Source: an uncultured Bacteriovoracaceae bacterium | GTDB taxonomy: Bacteria; Bdellovibrionota; Bacteriovoracia; Bacteriovoracales; Bacteriovoracaceae | DNA length: 48,455 nt | Direction of reading: 5' to 3' | NCBI GenBank assembly: GCA_938017795.1 | Contig: CALIJZ010000031.1 | Coordinates: forward strand, 1 to 48,455 | Shown here: positions 33,074-41,467 of the stretch, piece by piece | How positions within the stretch are numbered: position 1 is the stretch's first letter | Layout of the letters: every line of letters starts with the position of its first letter | Notes under the pieces: model-generated | Seen by the model: only the letters and a program-made list of their open reading frames with translations | Database searches by the model: none | What the model was told of the DNA's origin: nothing | Program-made: the position numbers and the translations under genes

Positions 33074-34603
33074 CTAATTCTCCATGCAATTCCCAACTGA
33101 GAGTTGGAATTCTAATTCTTCTTTTCTGTTAATTAAGTCATGGACTAAAAACTCTGTAGGTCGGGACTTTTCATCAACATGTACAAACTGAACTATTTTA
33201 GTTAAATCTGCAAAATGATCTTTCTCTCTACCTAGTAAACTTGCTGTTGCTGAAAGATCAGGGCTTAATAATACTTGGCTAGAAAAATGCCCACCATGGC
33301 AAGAGTTACATGTATTAATAGAAAATCTATTTTTTACAAACGATTGTTCTTCTGGAGTAGCAGAAGGAGGACCTATAGGTAACCCCTCTAATGCCTTAAT
33401 CCAGCTTGCATTTTGACCATAGTCAACTTGCCACGCTTTTAGTTTATTCTGCAAATCATAACTTGAATCGGGATCTAGGATTTTTGAAAAGTTAACTTTT
33501 AACTCTGATATAACTGATCCAATACTACCAGGAAATATTCCATCTTTTAAAATCTTATCACTTGATGGACTAAAGACAGTTGGTGGTCCACCGTTAAAAT
33601 TTGAAAAATTATCTTTAGGAGTCTGTGGCATTCTATGACGTTGCAATAATCCATTACTAGCTATCCTAAATTCGAACATAGTCCAAGGAGCTGAATCTGG
33701 AACTCCAGATTCATGAGGAGCTAAGAAATCATTAATTCTTAATTGTCCTAGGGCACTTCCATTTTTCCAAGAGCCAGAATATTTTGCTTTTGTAACTCGA
33801 TTAGTAATTTTCACTAAATGATCTGTGTATTCTTTACCACTTAAGCATTGAAGTTTTCCAATAAATTTATTCCATCCATTTCGAGTTAAAGCACCTATGT
33901 CTTGACCATCTAATGTTGCTGGTTCAAGTGGTAATTTATATTCAAAGATTACATGGTTCTTTTGTAGACTGAGAGCGTTGGGATCATTGGATTTAAAATG
34001 ATAGATAAATCTAAACTCCCCAGCATGAAGCAAATTTCCAGCAGCATCTTTTTCAATAAGATCCGGTCTAAAAAATACAGCAAGTAACTTATAAGCACTA
34101 GAGTCAGCTGTTAAGACCTTATCAACTTGAGTCCCAACTGGAGACCATTCATTAAAAATTTTATCTCTAGAAACTTTTCTAGGCCTTACATCATTTAACT
34201 CTCCACTTTCAAATAATTGATTTGGTACAGTTTCATATCCATCAAGATAACTTCTTGCAAATTGATTAAAATTTACACTTCCGTTATCTGGTAACATAAA
34301 TTTAATTAACTTAGTAAAACTAAATTGTTTTTCCAACTCTATAATAGCTTCACTTCCCAATTGATTAGTAATATCTCCATCTGGATCTATAGAAAAGCTA
34401 GGAGGAATATTTTCTGGATCGACCCTACTAATAAACAATGTCTTAGCAGCACTAATATCAACTGATGATCCGGGGTTATCTCCATCACAAAGGCAAGGCT
34501 CATTAGCCTCCTTAAAAACTGTAATGTTTCCCGAGTCTTCAGTTTCTACTAAACAAGAGCTAAACAAAACACTAAATACAACTACACTAATAATTTTTTT
34601 CAC
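33074..34603 (-). CDS. Lipoprotein with C-terminal cytochrome-c-type CxxCH motif
   Basis: A 509-residue lipoprotein (Cys17 in LFSSC). Close to the end, around residues 432-436, NTCNSCHGGHF is a covalent-heme CxxCH motif. The downstream FVHVDEKSRPTEFLVHDLINRKEEL and the whole architecture resemble large proteins found in myxobacteria and bdellovibrios with one CxxCH near the end. The N-terminal 400 residues form beta-rich domains of unknown role. A single heme and no clear Met ligand leave the redox role open. It is the first gene of a pair with the 128-residue secreted protein. Confidence 0.75.
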   Translation of the reverse strand: MKKIISVVVFSVLFSSCLVETEDSGNITVFKEANEPCLCDGDNPGSSVDISAAKTLFISRVDPENIPPSFSIDPDGDITNQLGSEAIIELEKQFSFTKLIKFMLPDNGSVNFNQFARSYLDGYETVPNQLFESGELNDVRPRKVSRDKIFNEWSPVGTQVDKVLTADSSAYKLLAVFFRPDLIEKDAAGNLLHAGEFRFIYHFKSNDPNALSLQKNHVIFEYKLPLEPATLDGQDIGALTRNGWNKFIGKLQCLSGKEYTDHLVKITNRVTKAKYSGSWKNGSALGQLRINDFLAPHESGVPDSAPWTMFEFRIASNGLLQRHRMPQTPKDNFSNFNGGPPTVFSPSSDKILKDGIFPGSIGSVISELKVNFSKILDPDSSYDLQNKLKAWQVDYGQNASWIKALEGLPIGPPSATPEEQSFVKNRFSINTCNSCHGGHFSSQVLLSPDLSATASLLGREKDHFADLTKIVQFVHVDEKSRPTEFLVHDLINRKEELEFQLSVGNCMEN

Positions 34604-34733
34604 ATATTCAGTTTATTTCAAATCTCAAATTAAAATGGAAGTAGGTAGGATTTATCTAGTTTTCATTAAAAACCTACTATTTTAGTTGCCGATTTAATCT
34701 TAAACAAATTCAAGTTCTCAATGACAAATTTGC

Positions 34734-34743
34734 AGCTGCAGCT
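34734..34743. promoter_or_regulatory. Palindrome AGCTGCAGCT upstream of the OmpA-lipoprotein promoter
   Basis: The same 10-base palindrome as at 21031-21040, here 27 bases upstream of the -35. See that entry. Confidence 0.3.
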
Positions 34744-34770
34744 CTATAAGTTGTCAAAAAAATTATTTAC

Positions 34771-34799
34771 TTGAAAATAGAGGTGATATCTCGATAATA
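34771..34799 (+). promoter_or_regulatory. Probable promoter of the OmpA-family lipoprotein
   Basis: TTGAAA (34771-34776) and ATAATA (34794-34799) are 17 bases apart; shifting by one gives TAATAA with 18. Transcription would start near 34806, with AAGGAG before the ATG at 34850. Confidence 0.5.
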
Positions 34800-34849
34800 A
34801 TACCAATGTGTATATGAATTTATCACGAAATGGATAACAAGGAGAAAAA

Positions 34850-35506
34850 ATGAGAAAAATGATTACTGTAATTGCTATGCTTGCTTTGGCAGGATGTGCA
34901 ACTAACCCTGATGGAACAAGAAGAACAAGTAAAACTGCTGGTGGTGCTGGAATTGGAGCGGCTGCAGGAGCTTTATTAGGAACTGTTCTTGCTAAAAAAG
35001 GCAGTAAGACAAAAGGGACTTTAATTGGTGCTGGTATTGGAGGTCTTTTAGGTGGTGGAGTTGGATTAATTCTAGATAAAAGAAAAAAAGAATTAGAACA
35101 AGTTGCAGAAACAGAAGTAACTCCTGAAGGTAAATTAAAGACAAAGATTAAAGGTGATGTAACATTTGCTTCTAATAGTGCTTCTATAAACTCTGCTGGA
35201 ATGGGAAAAATCCAAAATCTAGCAAATATCTTAGCTCAATACCCTAATGATACAATTCAGGTAACTGGTCATACTGATAGCCAAGGAACTTTATCTTGGA
35301 ATGAGCAATTATCATCCAGCAGAGCTAATTCTGTAAAAAGTGTTCTTATTCAACATGGAGTCAACCCTTCTCAGATTTCTACATCTGGTTTAGGACCACA
35401 TGCTCCAGTTGCTGATAATACTTCTACAAATGGTCGAGCTCAAAATAGAAGAGTTGAAATTGATATTGAAGTTGCTGAAGTTGAAGCTGAAAAAGCTAAA
35501 ATGTAA
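34850..35506 (+). CDS. OmpA-family peptidoglycan-binding lipoprotein with glycine zipper
   Basis: A 218-residue lipoprotein (LALAGC, Cys16). Residues 27-75 form a glycine-zipper hairpin (AGIGAAAGALLGT, IGAGIGGLLGGGVG) that can insert in a membrane. The C-terminal OmpA domain shows VTGHTDSQGT, LSSSRANSV and GRAQNRRVEI; the Asp in HTDS and the Arg in LSSSR bind diaminopimelate in peptidoglycan. It likely ties the outer membrane to the wall, as Pal or YiaD do. It is a single gene with a strong Shine-Dalgarno and a terminator behind it. Confidence 0.92.
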   Translation: MRKMITVIAMLALAGCATNPDGTRRTSKTAGGAGIGAAAGALLGTVLAKKGSKTKGTLIGAGIGGLLGGGVGLILDKRKKELEQVAETEVTPEGKLKTKIKGDVTFASNSASINSAGMGKIQNLANILAQYPNDTIQVTGHTDSQGTLSWNEQLSSSRANSVKSVLIQHGVNPSQISTSGLGPHAPVADNTSTNGRAQNRRVEIDIEVAEVEAEKAKM

Positions 35507-35524
35507 TTCAAATTATATATTTAG

Positions 35525-35548
35525 AGCGAGCAAAATTTATTGCTCGCT
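35525..35548. terminator. Bidirectional terminator between convergent genes
   Basis: A 9-bp stem (35525-35533 with 35540-35548, AGCGAGCAA) has a 6-base loop, followed on the plus strand by TTTCTCTGTTT. It separates the OmpA lipoprotein from the converging HTTM gene. Confidence 0.7.
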
Positions 35549-35559
35549 TTCTCTGTTTC

Positions 35560-37035
35560 CTAATAACAATCATGATTCCAAGCTTTAATTTCCTCAACAG
35601 GCGCTGGTTCCATTTCTTTTAATGTCACTGCTTGTCTATATCTCATAATAGTAAAACTTTTCATTCTGTTTTTTTCAATATTGAATTTCCTACAATTATA
35701 AAATGCAAACTGCTCAAGAGCTTGTTCATCTTCAAAAATCACTGACAAAAACTTTTTTGTAAGAGAGTTAACACCTGTGACAACTTTAAAGTCAGGTCTC
35801 GTCTTTACTCCTTTATAACCATAATCCATAACATCTCTAATCTGACCATCTTCAAACTCAGAGGGCATACTCAACCACTCGTTATGTGAATAAGGAAAAG
35901 GAGCGAACATACTCCATTTTTGAAATGTGTGTAAAGTTCTTGCCGGCCACCTTAAGTATTCCTTATCTTCAAACTTCTTAGGATAAAACTCGGCAATATT
36001 CCACTGAGTAATACTAAAAAGAAAAACTAGAGCAATCATATTACTCATCATAGACAGTGGGGGGGTTAATCTATTACTAATATTAATCTTAAATTCAAAG
36101 ATATTAAATTTAGAGATCCATTTAGGGGAGAAATTATTTTTAAAAAATAGATATTGAAACTTCTCTCTTACCTTACTCCAAAACTCTCTTGGTAATAAAC
36201 CTACCCAATAGGCGATACAAAAAAATGGAAAGTCCCCTAAAGTCATCATAAGTATAAGTCCGCTATGAAATGATAAGCCAAATAAAATGGCTAAAAGTTT
36301 TGATATATAGCCATATTTAAAAAGTATAAAACCAAACATTAATATTAAAGGGCAAATGATTTCTCCATAAATGGAAAACATCGTAAGACCTTTTAACAAA
36401 GTACTTGCTTCTCGAAAAAATGAACCAAAATACGAAAGAAAAGTATCTAAACCTAAGGCATATTCAGTTGCACTAAAATCACTACGCCATTCAGGTGAAT
36501 CTTTATAGAAAAAGGTAGAAAAATAAACAATGGCAAGCTGAAAATAAAAAGCAAAGCCCCACAGGTTATAATGGGTCTTACTTGTATCAATACCTTTAGC
36601 CTTATTTGCATCAATACTAAAAGCTGCACCTAAAGGTAAAAAAATACAAATTAAGAGATAGATCCTTACAATATCATCTCCAGCATTTAAGACCCACCAA
36701 TTTCTATCATGTAGAGATACGGTAAAAATCCATAATAGAATAGTACTAAGTTTAGTGTGAAAACCAAGAATAAAAAAACAAGTAATTATGAAGTATAAAA
36801 AAAAGAAGAAATAAATATAAGTAAGAGTTCCATTTAGAAATAAAAATGAGAATGACCATGGATGTGCCATATATTTTAAAAAATAATCTCTGCTTAAAAT
36901 CCCACTATCACTGTAAAATATTTCAGCAACCTGAAGTCTATGTATAAGATCATAGATTAAAACTATGCCCATCATAATACGGCTCAAGGCCAATGATCTT
37001 ATATCTAAATAGAAGTAATTTCGAAACACCCTCAA
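35560..37035 (-). CDS. HTTM-family membrane protein
   Basis: A 491-residue protein with about eight membrane helices. The start DIRSLALSRIMMGIVLIYDLI and the segments LHDRNWWVLNAGDDIVRIYLL and LGAAFSID match the HTTM (horizontally transferred transmembrane) family, related to the membrane part of vitamin-K gamma-carboxylase. HTTM proteins in bacteria mostly lack the carboxylase part and their function is unknown. The last 150 residues are soluble (WSMFAPFPYSHNEW). It is the last gene of a three-gene unit with the two secreted proteins upstream (18-base spacing). Confidence 0.8.
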   Translation of the reverse strand: MRVFRNYFYLDIRSLALSRIMMGIVLIYDLIHRLQVAEIFYSDSGILSRDYFLKYMAHPWSFSFLFLNGTLTYIYFFFFLYFIITCFFILGFHTKLSTILLWIFTVSLHDRNWWVLNAGDDIVRIYLLICIFLPLGAAFSIDANKAKGIDTSKTHYNLWGFAFYFQLAIVYFSTFFYKDSPEWRSDFSATEYALGLDTFLSYFGSFFREASTLLKGLTMFSIYGEIICPLILMFGFILFKYGYISKLLAILFGLSFHSGLILMMTLGDFPFFCIAYWVGLLPREFWSKVREKFQYLFFKNNFSPKWISKFNIFEFKINISNRLTPPLSMMSNMIALVFLFSITQWNIAEFYPKKFEDKEYLRWPARTLHTFQKWSMFAPFPYSHNEWLSMPSEFEDGQIRDVMDYGYKGVKTRPDFKVVTGVNSLTKKFLSVIFEDEQALEQFAFYNCRKFNIEKNRMKSFTIMRYRQAVTLKEMEPAPVEEIKAWNHDCY

Positions 37036-37053
37036 ATTATAAGGGAAGTTATC

Positions 37054-37515
37054 TTATAAAGAAATAATCGGATTATCGCTCAACCCAGTAACAGGTAATA
37101 ATAAAATTTTATTAAACTTTCTATTAGCTAGCGTAGGGGCAACTTGATTATCAGTATCTAAATTAACAACCTTTTCAAATAGTGGGGCCTTCACATTTTT
37201 ATTAATCGCATAATCTTGCTGAGTATGAATAACAATTAACACATAATTAGGAGCATATGATTTGGCGACAGATCTTGGAAGAGTCACTTGCTTAAGAATC
37301 AAATCAGGTGTTTTGATTTTAGTAATAGATGTTTTTTTAATAACAGCATTAATCGTTTTCTTTTTTGAAAATGCATTTACTTTTGCAGAGACAAGATAAG
37401 TTGAAATATTTTTAGATTCAAAAGTCTCCAGGCCTCTAATCGTAAGGGATGGAATAACGATATCATTACTAAAAGCTAAATTAGTGATAATTAAAATAAG
37501 AGATAAGTATTTCAT
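37054..37515 (-). CDS. Small secreted protein of unknown function
   Basis: A 153-residue protein with signal peptide MKYLSLILIITNLAFS. The mature part is beta-strand-rich (IVIPSLTIRGLETF, NYVLIVIHTQQDYA) with no cysteines and no known motif. It lies between the large BPI-like secreted protein (17 bases upstream) and the HTTM gene (18 bases downstream), so the three are probably one operon and may act together at the envelope. Confidence 0.65.
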   Translation of the reverse strand: MKYLSLILIITNLAFSNDIVIPSLTIRGLETFESKNISTYLVSAKVNAFSKKKTINAVIKKTSITKIKTPDLILKQVTLPRSVAKSYAPNYVLIVIHTQQDYAINKNVKAPLFEKVVNLDTDNQVAPTLANRKFNKILLLPVTGLSDNPIISL

Positions 37516-37532
37516 AATTTTTTCCTTTAAAT

Positions 37533-39587
37533 CTACAACTCTGTGTAAAACATTAATCGCCCTGCTCTGTCAACAGACATCTTCTTATGCTTCAGGCTTA
37601 TAATACCCAATTCACTTGGAATTGGAATTTGAGCTGATAAAACTTTTCCTTTCATCTTTTTCATGACTGTAGTGACTTCTTTCTTTATAGTTGGTGTCAA
37701 TTTGCCCTTAAAGATCTTACCAAAGAGCTTATAAGCGGCCTTATCAGAAACAACTGAGTCATCTTCTAGCTCACCTAACTCTAATCTATAGGATCCATCA
37801 TCATTTAACATAAATGCTGCTTCTACATTCATTTCCAATAAAATCCAATCTTTAAGTAGAAAGGTCTTCATAATAAACTTTCTTAATCCACCCATATCAA
37901 CATTACTTCGAGGATAGCTAATATTTAAAGTCATCATTAATTTATTATCATCATTTACGTATAATTTTGGGGTTTGATTGATATTTACGAAACCATCTTC
38001 TTCTTTATCACTAATAGGAAAAACTTTAAAATATTCTCTCTCATAACTCATCTCGATAATTCTATTGAAAAACTCAATGTCAAAACTAAGAGTAATATCA
38101 TAATCATCTATTAGGCTATTATTGTAATCAGCAAAGCCTTGTCCCTTAAATGGTGCTTCTAATTTAGATGGTTCATAATCAGAATAAGTATCAGAAGTTG
38201 ATCCATCAAAACCAATATAGAAAGAATCACTTTTTGTACCTAAATCACTAAGAGTAATATCCCACTCAAATCCACACACTAGGCCAAGCTTATCTTGTTC
38301 ATCAAAGAAAATAGAAAAATCATCATGATCTTTTTGGAGAAAGATTTCATCATATAAGTATGCTGAATAATTTTGAAAGTCAGAAGTTTGGATTTTAAAA
38401 TCATTTTGAGATAGATTTATCTCACTAACTTCCTTTAATGTCTCTGGATCTAATAAAGACGTCTTAGCTTCAAAAAATTGCACTTTGCCTTGAGGATCTA
38501 ATATATACTCACCAGTAATACTATCTATTTTAGGAACTCGTTGCGAGCAATCATGTGTCATAAGTCCTAGTTCTGCTCCTGGAGGGCTCATTAAAGCACT
38601 ATCACTATAGCCTTCAAACAATACATCATTGATATTTTTTTCCATTAACTTTTGAGCTGACTCATCAAAGGCCTCTTGAACCGATTTTTTAATTGCAGCT
38701 ACAGTCTTAGGATATTCTTTAACTAAATACTCTTCGATTTTCTTAGGAAGAAATACTAATAACTGCTCTCTTAATTCTTGAGTATCTTTTTTTGCCTCAG
38801 CCGTATCCCAATCATCTGTATCTAATAAGGGCCCATTTTTATATATCCAGACTTCTTCTTGATCAATTGTAACTTTAATATCTGGTAGAATCAGCTCCAG
38901 GGGAACATTATTAGTATAATTAAGGTTTAATAAAATATCTGCAATATTTAAATAAGGGTCTAAGACTTGAACTTTATAAACTCCATCTTCTTTATAAAAA
39001 CCTATCTCTACTTTAAACTTTAGTGGCGTTGAATCAGTACTAGTAAAAATATCTAAAGAATTTTGATCATAGATAGAAAGATATTTATTTTTCAATTTCA
39101 AACCTTTCATATGAAAATTTAGATTTGAAGCTTGTATAACAGTACTAAGAGAAAATAAATATTGTGATTCTGAGAAGTGGTAATCTTTATTATAAGTTGA
39201 AAAAGCTTTCAAACTTGCATTATCCCATTTGGCCCTAAAGACCATTTCATCTATATTTACTACAGTTGCTTGCTTATTCATTAGTCTTAAAAATCTACTA
39301 TTAAGTTTATCGAGCATTTTATTTTTAAGTTCCTCTAACTGGGTAGAACTTTTTTTAGTTTCTTTTTTATAAATGTCACTCAAATGAAACTTCGTTTTAA
39401 AATTAGTTTCTTGATAATATCCTGGATCAACACCAATATTTTGAGTAACTACATCTAGAAGATTTTCTTCAAAATAACTCACACCTTTTTCTGAAAAATA
39501 TACACGGATAGCATCATTTATAGGCTTACTTTTACCTAAAGTATTAAAACTAAGAATTACAATAAATAGCTGTAAAATATTTTTCAT
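37533..39587 (-). CDS. Large secreted protein with BPI/TULIP-like organisation
   Basis: A 684-residue protein with signal peptide (about residues 1-18). I recognise no standard bacterial family. After the signal comes FSEKGVSYFEENLLDVV, then strands and a long amphipathic region FLPKKIEEYLVKEYPKTVAA; the second half repeats this plan, with FDIEFFNRIIEMSYE and a final SAQIPIPSELGIISLKHKKM. This order resembles the two TULIP domains of BPI/LBP lipid-binding proteins. That is a reading by eye and may be wrong. The linker is acidic. It heads the operon with the 153-residue protein and the HTTM protein. Confidence 0.6.
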   Translation of the reverse strand: MKNILQLFIVILSFNTLGKSKPINDAIRVYFSEKGVSYFEENLLDVVTQNIGVDPGYYQETNFKTKFHLSDIYKKETKKSSTQLEELKNKMLDKLNSRFLRLMNKQATVVNIDEMVFRAKWDNASLKAFSTYNKDYHFSESQYLFSLSTVIQASNLNFHMKGLKLKNKYLSIYDQNSLDIFTSTDSTPLKFKVEIGFYKEDGVYKVQVLDPYLNIADILLNLNYTNNVPLELILPDIKVTIDQEEVWIYKNGPLLDTDDWDTAEAKKDTQELREQLLVFLPKKIEEYLVKEYPKTVAAIKKSVQEAFDESAQKLMEKNINDVLFEGYSDSALMSPPGAELGLMTHDCSQRVPKIDSITGEYILDPQGKVQFFEAKTSLLDPETLKEVSEINLSQNDFKIQTSDFQNYSAYLYDEIFLQKDHDDFSIFFDEQDKLGLVCGFEWDITLSDLGTKSDSFYIGFDGSTSDTYSDYEPSKLEAPFKGQGFADYNNSLIDDYDITLSFDIEFFNRIIEMSYEREYFKVFPISDKEEDGFVNINQTPKLYVNDDNKLMMTLNISYPRSNVDMGGLRKFIMKTFLLKDWILLEMNVEAAFMLNDDGSYRLELGELEDDSVVSDKAAYKLFGKIFKGKLTPTIKKEVTTVMKKMKGKVLSAQIPIPSELGIISLKHKKMSVDRAGRLMFYTEL

Positions 39588-39742
39588 AGAGTGATTATAA
39601 GCATTTTTTGTAAGTTTAAACTCTTGATATGTAAGAAATTCATCACTCTTGGAAAATCGTTATGATTTTAGACACTCTATAAAAATTTCATACTCCATTT
39701 AGCATTAGATCTTATGTATTTCTCCTGATATGGTAGGAGTCC

Positions 39743-40141
39743 ATGAAAATGAAAGAAATCCTTTTTGAAAAAGCTAGAGTTGCAAGAGAAAATTCTTATA
39801 GCCCCTATTCAAAGTTCGCAGTTGGTTCTGCCATCAAGTTTAAGGGTAATGATCAAATCTACTCTGGATGTAATATAGAAAATGGAAGTTTCGGAGGCAC
39901 AATTTGTGCTGAAAGAGTAGCAATCTATAAAGGGATATCTGAGCTAAAAAAGCAATGCATTGAAGCCATCATGATCGTAACTAGCGGCAAAGATGGAGAT
40001 TACCCTTGTGGACTCTGTCTACAAACTCTTAGTGAATTCTCAGATGATGAAACGATGGTATACCTTGCAAATCCTTCTGAAATAAAACGAGAGTTTAAAT
40101 TTAATGATATGATGCCGTATAGATTTGATTTTTTTAAATAG
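39743..40141 (+). CDS. cdd: Cytidine deaminase
   Basis: Cdd deaminates cytidine and deoxycytidine in pyrimidine salvage. The 132-residue tetrameric type has all residues: SYSPYSKFAVGSA near the start, GCNIENGSFGGTICAER with zinc ligand Cys55 and catalytic Glu57, and PCGLC with zinc ligands Cys89 and Cys92. AGGAG stands shortly before the ATG at 39743; a second ATG six bases later is also possible. It converges on kdsC with an 8-base overlap. Confidence 0.95.
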   Translation: MKMKEILFEKARVARENSYSPYSKFAVGSAIKFKGNDQIYSGCNIENGSFGGTICAERVAIYKGISELKKQCIEAIMIVTSGKDGDYPCGLCLQTLSEFSDDETMVYLANPSEIKREFKFNDMMPYRFDFFK

Positions 40142-40673
40142 CTTCTAATTCTGGAAATATGCCTTGAGCGTAACGAACTAAATCCATAACCTCTCTGGCA
40201 GCTCCAAAGCCCCCATCTTTTTTACAAATATAATCACAGGCCTCTTGAACTTCTAAACTAGCGTGGCCCACAGTTGCACTAAAACCAACAACATTTAACA
40301 GTGGAATATCAAAAAGATCATCTCCAACATACAAAATTTCATCATCTTTAGCACCAGTTTTGCTTTTAACATCTAAATAGGCTTGCTTCTTATTTTCATT
40401 ACCAAGATATCTCATTTTAATACCGAGAAGATCTAAGCGTTTATTAAGACCTAAAGAATCACCACCAGAGATAATTCCAATTTCTATACCAGCTTTCATG
40501 AGAACCCGAAAACCATAACCATCAGAAACATGGAAATATCGATTAAACCCCATTTCTTCACCTTGATAAAAAACTCTGCCATCTGTTAAAATTCCGTCAC
40601 AATCAAAAAGTGCAACTTTAATTTTTTTTAACTTGTCTTCATGTTTTTTTGCGACATCTCTTAGATTGATCAT
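40134..40673 (-). CDS. kdsC: 3-deoxy-D-manno-octulosonate 8-phosphate phosphatase
   Basis: KdsC removes phosphate from Kdo-8-phosphate, the third step of CMP-Kdo synthesis. It is a small HAD phosphatase: nucleophile Asp24 and acid Asp26 in FDCDGILTDGRV, then HVSDGYGFRVLMKAGI, ISGGDS and YVGDDLFDIPLL. Length 179 is normal. It overlaps kdsA by 4 bases in the kdsB-pyrG-kdsA-kdsC operon, which fixes the role among HAD enzymes. Confidence 0.94.
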   Translation of the reverse strand: MINLRDVAKKHEDKLKKIKVALFDCDGILTDGRVFYQGEEMGFNRYFHVSDGYGFRVLMKAGIEIGIISGGDSLGLNKRLDLLGIKMRYLGNENKKQAYLDVKSKTGAKDDEILYVGDDLFDIPLLNVVGFSATVGHASLEVQEACDYICKKDGGFGAAREVMDLVRYAQGIFPELEAI

Positions 40674-41467
40674 AAATTATCCACACATTTTTTTAGAGTT
40701 AAAAGTTTTTCGATCACTTCTGGAAGTCTTTCTAATTCAAGTTGAGTCGTAGAATCACTTAACGCCTTTGAAGGATTAGGGTGAACTTCTAAGAAAAGTC
40801 CATCTGCCCCAGCAGCAATTGCAGCTTTTGCTAAAGGCATGAGAAATTCTCTTCTTCCACCAGTACTTTTGCCAAGACCTCCTGGTCGTTGAAGACAATG
40901 AGTTGCATCGTGGATTACTTGAACTCCAAAACTTTTCATAATCTCAAATGAAGTCATATCAACAACTAAAGAATTATAGCCAAAGCTAGTTCCACGTTCT
41001 GTTAAAAACATTTGATCAGGTGCAAGAATAGTTGTTACTTTCTCAACAATATTTTTCGTATCTTCTGGAGATAAAAATTGACCTTTTTTTACTTTAAGTT
41101 TTGAATTATTTATTTTACAGGCCTTCGCTCCTGCCACAACCATATCAGTTTGCCTTGATAGAAAAGCTGGGACTTGTAAGACATCCACGACTTCAGAGAC
41201 AGTTTCAGCTTGGTCAGGGTGGTGATAATCAGTAATTGTTTTCAATTCAAATTCTTTAGAGATTTGCTCTAAGATTTTCAGGCCTTCATCTATACCAGGT
41301 CCTCGATAAGAATCAATACTGCTTCTATTGGCCTTATCAAAGCTTCCTTTAAAGTGAAGATCAAAGTCATGCTCATTAATATTTTCTTTTAAAAACCCGG
41401 CGACCGTTTTGGCCAGCTCTAAGCTCTCTAAAACACAAGGCCCTAAAAAAACTGGAAACTTAGACAC
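40670..41467 (-). CDS. kdsA: 3-deoxy-8-phosphooctulonate synthase
   Basis: KdsA condenses arabinose-5-phosphate with phosphoenolpyruvate to Kdo-8-phosphate. Motifs: FLGPCVLES, FKGSFDKANRSSIDSYRGPG, ITDYHHPDQA, LTERGTSFGYNSLVVDM, and DATHCLQRPGG. Length 265 is slightly short but complete. It overlaps pyrG by 8 bases and kdsC by 4. Confidence 0.96.
   Translation of the reverse strand: MSKFPVFLGPCVLESLELAKTVAGFLKENINEHDFDLHFKGSFDKANRSSIDSYRGPGIDEGLKILEQISKEFELKTITDYHHPDQAETVSEVVDVLQVPAFLSRQTDMVVAGAKACKINNSKLKVKKGQFLSPEDTKNIVEKVTTILAPDQMFLTERGTSFGYNSLVVDMTSFEIMKSFGVQVIHDATHCLQRPGGLGKSTGGRREFLMPLAKAAIAAGADGLFLEVHPNPSKALSDSTTQLELERLPEVIEKLLTLKKCVDNL

Noticed and set aside
39588-39649. Inverted repeat AGAGTGAT...ATCACTCT between divergent genes
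   Set aside because: Only 8 bases with 46 bases between arms; this can occur by chance and no promoter aligns with it.
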